From CAWCVR01 sp963799105 (GTDB taxonomy: Bacteria; Acidobacteriota; Terriglobia; Bryobacterales; Bryobacteraceae), in assembly GCA_963799105.1 (NCBI GenBank), contig CAWCVR010000007.1, positions 186,001-250,000 on the forward strand: a stretch of 64,000 nucleotides of DNA, read 5' to 3'. Below are positions 59,422 to 64,000 of the stretch, one piece after another. Both the position numbers and the translations under genes were made by a program. Under the pieces are notes generated by a model. The model saw only the letters and a program-made list of their open reading frames with translations, was not told where the DNA came from and ran no database searches. How positions within the stretch are numbered: position 1 is the stretch's first letter; each line of letters begins with the position of its first letter.

Positions 59422-60807
59422 ATGGCTGACGAACTTCAAGTCGCGGACCGGCCGGCGGAAAAGATCATCGCTCCGGGTTACACCTTCGGCACCATCACGG
59501 ACCAGATCTCGACGGTGGTCTTGACCACCCGGACGCCGGTTTTCTGGATGGCCGGTTTCGGGCTGGGGCTGGTGCTGCTGCTGTTGTTCCTGCTGGCGGC
59601 GGGCGTGCTGCTGGCGAAAGGCACGGGCATCTGGGGCATCCGCACGCCGGTGATGTGGGGCTTCGCCATCACGAACTTCGTGTGGTGGATCGGCATCGGG
59701 CACGCGGGCACGCTGATTTCCGCCATCCTGCTGTTGCTCAACCAGCGGTGGCGCAACTCCATCAACCGTTTCGCCGAGGCCATGACGCTGTTCGCGGTGG
59801 CCTGCGCCGGCATGTTCCCGCTGCTGCACCTGGGCCGGCCGTGGCTGTTCTACTGGCTGATGCCGTATCCCAACACCATGGGCATCGAACCGAACTTCCG
59901 CAGCCCGCTGGTGTGGGACGTGTTCGCGGTGTCCACGTACGCCACGGTGAGCCTGCTGTTCTGGTATGTGGGCCTGATGCCCGACCTGGCCACGCTGCGC
60001 GACCGCGCCGGGAACAAGATAGCGCGGCTGATCTACGCCGTAGGCGCGCTGGGCTGGCGCGGTTCGGCGCGGCACTGGAGCGTGTACGAAACCGCGTCGC
60101 TGCTGCTGGCGGGCATCGCCACGCCGCTGGTGCTCTCGGTGCACACGGTAGTGAGCTTCGATTTCACCATCGCCATCGTGCCCGGCTGGCACAGCACGTT
60201 CTTCCCGCCGTATTTCGTGGCGGGCGCCATCTATTCCGGTTTCGCCATGGTGCTGGCGCTGGCCATTCCGCTGCGCTCGGTCTACGGGCTGAAAGGCCTG
60301 ATCACCGACAAGCACCTGGACAATTCGGCCAAGGTGATGCTGGCCACGGGGTTGATCGTGGGCTACGCCTACATTCTGGAGGCGTTCACCGGCTGGTACA
60401 GCGGCAACGTCTACGAGCATGCGGTGACGGTAAACCGCATGACCGGGCCGTACGCATTGCAGTACTGGACGCTGGTGCTGTGCAACATCGTGGCGCCGAA
60501 TTTCCTGTGGATCAAGAAGTTCCGCTCGACGCCCTGGCTGCTCTTCGTCTGGAGCCTGATCGTGCTGGTGGGTATGTGGCTGGAGCGCTACGTGATCATC
60601 GTCAGCAGCCTGGCGCAGGACAACCTGGTGTCGTCGTGGCGCGTATTTCAGGGCACGCGATGGGACTGGGCAACGTACCTGGGCACCATCGGCCTGTTCC
60701 TGTTCCTGTTCTTCCTGTTCATCCGGCTGCTGCCCATGATTTCGATTTTTGAAGTGCGCACGCTGCTGCCGCAGGCCAAGGTGGAACCCGGGGAGGATCG
60801 CCGATGA
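59422..60807 (+). CDS. actC: Alternative complex III subunit C (NrfD/PsrC-like quinol-binding membrane protein)
   Basis: 461 residues, about ten transmembrane helices. The start region (VADRPAEKIIAPGYTFGTITDQIS) and motifs WGFAITNFVWWIGIGHAGTLISAIL and HLGRPWLFYW match ActC. It holds the quinol site on the periplasmic side and the proton path. It follows actB by 3 bp and overlaps actD by 4 bp. Confidence 0.96.
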   Translation: MADELQVADRPAEKIIAPGYTFGTITDQISTVVLTTRTPVFWMAGFGLGLVLLLLFLLAAGVLLAKGTGIWGIRTPVMWGFAITNFVWWIGIGHAGTLISAILLLLNQRWRNSINRFAEAMTLFAVACAGMFPLLHLGRPWLFYWLMPYPNTMGIEPNFRSPLVWDVFAVSTYATVSLLFWYVGLMPDLATLRDRAGNKIARLIYAVGALGWRGSARHWSVYETASLLLAGIATPLVLSVHTVVSFDFTIAIVPGWHSTFFPPYFVAGAIYSGFAMVLALAIPLRSVYGLKGLITDKHLDNSAKVMLATGLIVGYAYILEAFTGWYSGNVYEHAVTVNRMTGPYALQYWTLVLCNIVAPNFLWIKKFRSTPWLLFVWSLIVLVGMWLERYVIIVSSLAQDNLVSSWRVFQGTRWDWATYLGTIGLFLFLFFLFIRLLPMISIFEVRTLLPQAKVEPGEDRR

Positions 60808-61337
60808 GCGCGCCTGTCCACGGTCTGATGGCCGAGTTCGACAATCCCACGGCGCTGGTCGCGGCGGCGCGGGCGGCGCGCGGGAAGGGCTACCGCAAAC
60901 TGGACGCCTACTCGCCGTTCCCCATCGAGGAGCTGAGCGGCGCGCTCGATCTGCACCACAACAAGCTGCCGCTGATCGTGCTGGCGGGCGGCATCGTCGG
61001 CGGAATTGCGGGCTACCTGTTGCAGTATTTCGTGACGGTGCTCTACTACCCCATCAACGTGGGCGGGCGCCCGTTGCATAGCTGGCCGGCGTACATCGTC
61101 ATTACGTTCGAGACCGCCATTCTGTTCGCGGCGCTGGCGGCGGTGCTGGGCCTGATGGGCCTGTGCGGGCTGCCGCAGCCGTATCACCCGGTTTTCAACG
61201 TGCCGCGGTTCGCCCTCGCCAGCCGCAATCGATTCTTCCTGTGCATCGAGGCCGCCGACCCGTTGTTCGACGCGGTGGGAACGGCCGGCTTCCTGCGTAC
61301 TCTGGAGCCCAGGGAGGTATCTGAAGTTGAGGAATAG
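60804..61337 (+). CDS. actD: Alternative complex III subunit D (DUF3341)
   Basis: 177 residues. The DUF3341 pattern is present: GLMAEFDNPTALVAAARAARGKGYRKLDAYSPFPIEEL, followed by two transmembrane helices (IVLAGGIVGGIAGYLLQYF, ETAILFAALAAVLGLMGL). ActD is a small membrane subunit that stabilises the complex. It is coupled to actC by a 4-bp overlap and is followed 10 bp downstream by a palindromic repeat that contains the presumed actE start. Confidence 0.94.
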   Translation: MSAPVHGLMAEFDNPTALVAAARAARGKGYRKLDAYSPFPIEELSGALDLHHNKLPLIVLAGGIVGGIAGYLLQYFVTVLYYPINVGGRPLHSWPAYIVITFETAILFAALAAVLGLMGLCGLPQPYHPVFNVPRFALASRNRFFLCIEAADPLFDAVGTAGFLRTLEPREVSEVEE

Positions 61338-61347
61338 GGGCAGGGCT

Positions 61348-61539
61348 ATGTGGGGCAGGTTGGCAGCCTGCGGCCGATTGGCAATCGGCCTCTGCGCGCT
61401 TGCACGCAGTCGCCCAGGCTGGTTGGTTACCCGCGAGGGCGAGCCTTGGTTGCCGGGCCGGTTGGTTGCCCCGCGCAGGCGAGCTTCGCTCGCCGGGCCG
61501 ATTAACAATCGGCCGCAGGCTGCCAGCCTGCCCCACATA
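61348..61539. repeat. Dispersed palindromic repeat, family 1 (copy C, inside the act operon)
   Basis: ATGTGGGGCAGGTTGGCAGCC at the left, GGCTGCCAGCCTGCCCCACA at the right, with CCGATTGGCAATCGG and the GCGAGCTTCGCTCGC core between. It interrupts an otherwise tightly packed operon between actD and actE without breaking the actE frame. As RNA it would form a long hairpin that could change stoichiometry downstream. Confidence 0.9.
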
Positions 61540-62130
61540 ACACCGGCGCGCGGCGCGAAGGTTTGGATAGTTGTAGCGGCCGCGCTGCTCTCTCTGGCCG
61601 CCTGCCGTCAGGACATGCACGATCAGCCGAAATTCATCCCGCTGCGGCCGACGGATTTCTTCGGCGACGGGCGCAGCGCACGGCCGCTGCCGGAGGGCAC
61701 GGTGGCGCGCGGCCAGTTGAACGACGACGTGGAGTTCTATACCGGCAAGGGACCCGGCGGCAAACCGGTGGATGAGTTTCCCTTCCCCGTAACCGCGGAC
61801 GCGCTGGAACGCGGGCGCGACCGCTTCAACATTTACTGCGCGCCGTGCCACGACCGGCTGGGCGAAGGCAACGGCATGATCGTGAAGCGCGGCCTCCGCC
61901 ATCCGCCGTCGTATCATATCGACCGCCTGCGGCAGGTTCCCAACGGCTACCTCTTCGACGTGATCACCAGCGGGTTCGGCGCCATGCAGGACTACGCGGC
62001 GCAGATTCCCGTGCGCGACCGATGGGCGATCGTGGCCTACGTCCGCGCGCTGCAGTTGAGCCACCACGCAACCCTTGCCGACGTCCCGCCCGCCAACCGG
62101 GCGCAACTGGAAGGCGGAGGCTCGCAATGA
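61348..62130 (+). CDS. actE: Alternative complex III subunit E (monoheme cytochrome c lipoprotein), start inside a repeat
   Basis: The conserved part starts at about 61560 with KVWIVVAAALLSLAAC, a lipobox, and has one heme motif CAPCH near FNIYCAPCHDRLGEGNG. No ATG, GTG or TTG is in frame between 61470 and this signal region. The frame is open back through the family-1 repeat to the ATG at 61348, giving 260 residues whose first ~70 come from the repeat. A purine-rich site (GGGGCAGGG) precedes that ATG. Either the protein is made with a repeat-encoded leader, or the native start was displaced and initiation uses a non-standard codon. It overlaps actF by 4 bp. Confidence 0.75.
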   Translation: MWGRLAACGRLAIGLCALARSRPGWLVTREGEPWLPGRLVAPRRRASLAGPINNRPQAASLPHITPARGAKVWIVVAAALLSLAACRQDMHDQPKFIPLRPTDFFGDGRSARPLPEGTVARGQLNDDVEFYTGKGPGGKPVDEFPFPVTADALERGRDRFNIYCAPCHDRLGEGNGMIVKRGLRHPPSYHIDRLRQVPNGYLFDVITSGFGAMQDYAAQIPVRDRWAIVAYVRALQLSHHATLADVPPANRAQLEGGGSQ

Positions 62131-63320
62131 CGGCCCAAACGGTGGACTTCCGGATTCCCGCCGAACTGCGGAGCGAGATGCGGCGATGGCGCAACCGCGC
62201 GGCGGTGGTAGGGGCGGCGGGCGCCGTGCTGACGGCCATCGGCATGGTTGCGGTTTCGCCCAACCAGTTCTACCGCTCGTACCTGTGGTCCTACATTTTC
62301 GTGCTGGGTTTGAGCCTGGGGCCGATGGCGTGGCTGATGCTGCAATACGTCACCGGCGGCGCGTGGGGCGCCATCATCCGCCGTCCAGCCGAAGCCGCGG
62401 CGCGCACGCTGCCGCTGGTGGCCGCGATGTTTCTGCCCATCGTCCTCGGCATGAACAATCTGTACCCGTGGATGCCGGTACACCATTTGGCGCTCCCGGC
62501 GCACCAGGCGCAGTGGCTGAGGCCCGGGTTCTTTCTGGCGCGCGCGGCGGTGTACTTCGCCGGGTGGCTGCTGCTGGCGTGGCTCTTCAGCCGCTGGTCG
62601 GCGCAGGAGGATCGCGAGGGCGCGGCGGCGGCGCGGCGCAAACTGGGCAGGCTGGCCGGACCGGGACTGGTGTTCTGGGGCATGGCGGTTTCGTTCATGT
62701 CCATCGACTGGATTCTCTCGGTGAAGCCGGAGTGGTTCTCGACCATGTTCCCGCTGCTGGTGATCGTCGGCCAGGCGCTGACGGCCATGGCGTTCCTGAT
62801 CGCGCTGCTGGTGCTGCTCTCGTTCCGCCGGCCGATGAGCGAAGTGCTGACGCCGCGGCACCTGCACGACCTGGGAAAATTCCTGTTGGCCCTGGTGATG
62901 GTGTGGGCGTATTTCTCGTTCTCGCAATTCCTCATCATCTGGGCGGGAAACCTGCCGGAAGAAATCCCCTGGTACCAGGTGCGGCTGAATCACGGGTGGG
63001 AGGCGGTGGCGCTGCTGCTGGTGATCGGCCACTTCGCGCTGCCGTTCGCGCTGCTGCTCTCGCGCGATTTGAAGCGCAATTTCAAACTGCTGGCCTGGAT
63101 CGCGGGGTTCATCCTGGCGATGCGGCTGGTGGATTTGTACTGGCAGATCTCGCCCTACTTTCGCGCCGGTGTGTTCGGCGTGAGTTGGCTGGACTTCACC
63201 GCTCCCGTTGGCCTGGTGGGCATCTGGCTGGCGTACTTCCTGGCGCAACTGGAAAAGCGGCCGCTGCTCGCGCCCAACGAACCGGAGCTGGAGGAGGTAT
63301 TGGCACATGGCCGGGAATGA
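62127..63320 (+). CDS. actF: Alternative complex III subunit F (NrfD-like membrane protein)
   Basis: 397 residues from the ATG overlapping the actE stop. About ten transmembrane helices. Motifs include YLWSYIFVLGLSLGPMAWLMLQYVTGGAW and ISWLDF-like YFRAGVFGVSWLDFTAP near the end. ActF is the second, proton-conducting homologue of ActC. It overlaps the next gene by 14 bp. Confidence 0.95.
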   Translation: MTAQTVDFRIPAELRSEMRRWRNRAAVVGAAGAVLTAIGMVAVSPNQFYRSYLWSYIFVLGLSLGPMAWLMLQYVTGGAWGAIIRRPAEAAARTLPLVAAMFLPIVLGMNNLYPWMPVHHLALPAHQAQWLRPGFFLARAAVYFAGWLLLAWLFSRWSAQEDREGAAAARRKLGRLAGPGLVFWGMAVSFMSIDWILSVKPEWFSTMFPLLVIVGQALTAMAFLIALLVLLSFRRPMSEVLTPRHLHDLGKFLLALVMVWAYFSFSQFLIIWAGNLPEEIPWYQVRLNHGWEAVALLLVIGHFALPFALLLSRDLKRNFKLLAWIAGFILAMRLVDLYWQISPYFRAGVFGVSWLDFTAPVGLVGIWLAYFLAQLEKRPLLAPNEPELEEVLAHGRE

Positions 63321-63783
63321 GCGCCCTCCGCAACACGAAGAGTCGGATGTCAACGTTTGGGCGGTGGGCCGGTTCGTAGTCGCGATGGTTGCGGTCATTG
63401 CCATCGCCCTGGGATTGCTGTTCGGGCTGTTCCGATATTTCGAAAGCGCGACGGGCGGAGTGAAGCCGGCCGCGTGGGAGCGCGTCAACCCCGGCAAGCG
63501 GCCGCCCGAGCCGCGCCTGGAAGAGACGCCGGTGGAGGACCTGCGGAAGTTTCGCGAGGCGGAGGAGCGGAAGTTGAACGGTTACGGGTGGATCGACCGG
63601 GAAGCCGGCGTAGTGCGGATTCCCGTCGCGCGCGCCATGGAATTGCTGGCGCAGCGCGGATTGCCGGCGCGGGCACAGGCCGGGCCGCAATCGGCGGCCG
63701 CCGATGTCAGCGTGCCGGCGGAGAGCGGTTTGGGAGCGAAGATGCGGCAGGCGGGAGAACCGCTGGCGGGAGAAGTGAAATGA
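63307..63783 (+). CDS. Small membrane protein at the end of the act operon
   Basis: 158 residues from the ATG at 63307. One transmembrane helix (VVAMVAVIAIALGLLFGLFRYF) follows a short cytoplasmic N-terminus. The C-terminal ~110 residues are soluble, with EDLRKFREAEERKLNGYGWID, resembling an accessory protein often placed between actF and the SCO1/oxidase genes in Acidobacteriota. Likely a complex or oxidase assembly factor; inferred from context only. Confidence 0.7.
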   Translation: MAGNERPPQHEESDVNVWAVGRFVVAMVAVIAIALGLLFGLFRYFESATGGVKPAAWERVNPGKRPPEPRLEETPVEDLRKFREAEERKLNGYGWIDREAGVVRIPVARAMELLAQRGLPARAQAGPQSAAADVSVPAESGLGAKMRQAGEPLAGEVK

Positions 63784-63802
63784 AGACGGGACATCGTTGC
63801 TT

Positions 63803-64000
63803 TGTGGGGCAGGTTGGCAACCTGCGGCCGATTGTTAATCGGCCTCTCGCGAACGGGTGCCAATGCCGCCCAAACGGGTTGACGGGTTGCCCCGCATCGC
63901 GGCAAGCCGCAACCGAGTCCCGCGTGAACTTGCGGTTCCCGGGGGCGGTTCATCGCCCGCGCAGGCGAGCTGCGCTCGCCGGGCCGATTAACAATCGGCC
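63803..64000. repeat. Dispersed palindromic repeat, family 1 (copy D, cut by the window edge)
   Basis: TGTGGGGCAGGTTGGCAACCTGCGG through CCGATTGTTAATCGG and the GCGAGCTGCGCTCGC core to CGATTAACAATCGGCC at the last base. The expected closing end lies beyond the window. It follows the last act-operon gene by 19 bp. Confidence 0.85.

Noticed and set aside
57466..60420. 984-residue minus-strand frame across actB and actC
   Set aside because: Shadow of strongly recognised genes on the plus strand; composition is low-complexity.

Overview
The window is a high-GC chromosomal segment, most likely from an uncultured or little-studied Acidobacteriota of the Solibacter/Bryobacter group. The evidence is: two large secreted proteins ending in the Solibacter-type C-terminal domain (TIGR03437); an Oar-like outer-membrane receptor with a CarboxypepD-type N-terminal domain; a complete alternative complex III operon; split transketolase subunits; and many dispersed palindromic intergenic repeats. 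No rRNA, tRNA, CRISPR array, prophage, integrase or intact transposase was seen.

Layout. 1-2614 (minus) is a GntR-ABC ATPase-permease operon; the permease runs off the left edge. 2897-3472 is an orphan NusG/UpxY-like antiterminator. 3512-5550 is a two-gene AAA ATPase plus DUF4276 (TOPRIM-like) islet lying between a 3'-end fragment of bcp and the intact bcp, followed by gatB. 7.8-24.5 kb carries envelope and secreted proteins (NHL propeller, TauE/SafE exporter, OmpA-like, DcaP-like porin, SBBP-type protein, Oar receptor), an HPt protein, a 67-bp tandem repeat and scraps of a sigma factor and a hydrolase. 24.5-31.5 kb has HicBA, transketolase (C subunit frameshifted), a histidine kinase/response regulator pair, a C26 peptidase, a toxin gene broken by a stop codon with its intact antitoxin, and a second antitoxin-like gene. 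31.6-38.7 kb has a heavy-metal RND pump and adaptor, a second two-component pair and a 34-residue membrane protein. 38.8-41.9 kb has two tandem KdpD-N-terminal/UspA proteins without kinase modules and a TPR-like secreted protein. 41.9-44.2 kb is a DarTG toxin-antitoxin islet followed by a 452-bp copy of the TPR gene's 3' end. 44.6-48.5 kb has an ABC ATPase and a permease fused to an amidohydrolase. 48.5-54.8 kb has HigBA, GNAT, DUF433/DUF5615, a gene behind paired palindromic operators, a CoA-transferase fragment, a GAF-ANTAR regulator and an NlpC/P60-like protein. 54.9-63.8 kb has a thioredoxin-like lipoprotein and the alternative complex III operon (actABCDEF plus a small membrane protein), which carries electrons from quinol to cytochrome c or an oxidase.

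The most striking pattern is that two unrelated defence or toxin modules (AAA/DUF4276 and DarTG) have the same architecture: intact host gene, then the module transcribed convergently toward it and ending 3-12 bp from its stop codon, then a direct-repeat copy of the host gene's 3' end. The copies are about 91% and 98% identical to the intact genes by hand count. In the DarTG case nearly all differences are synonymous, so the copy probably evolved inside a functional orthologue. This looks like cargo exchange at the 3' ends of protein-coding genes without an integrase in the element. The other prominent themes are at least four families of dispersed palindromic repeats, some of which now supply or replace the 5' ends of genes, and a high density of toxin-antitoxin genes.
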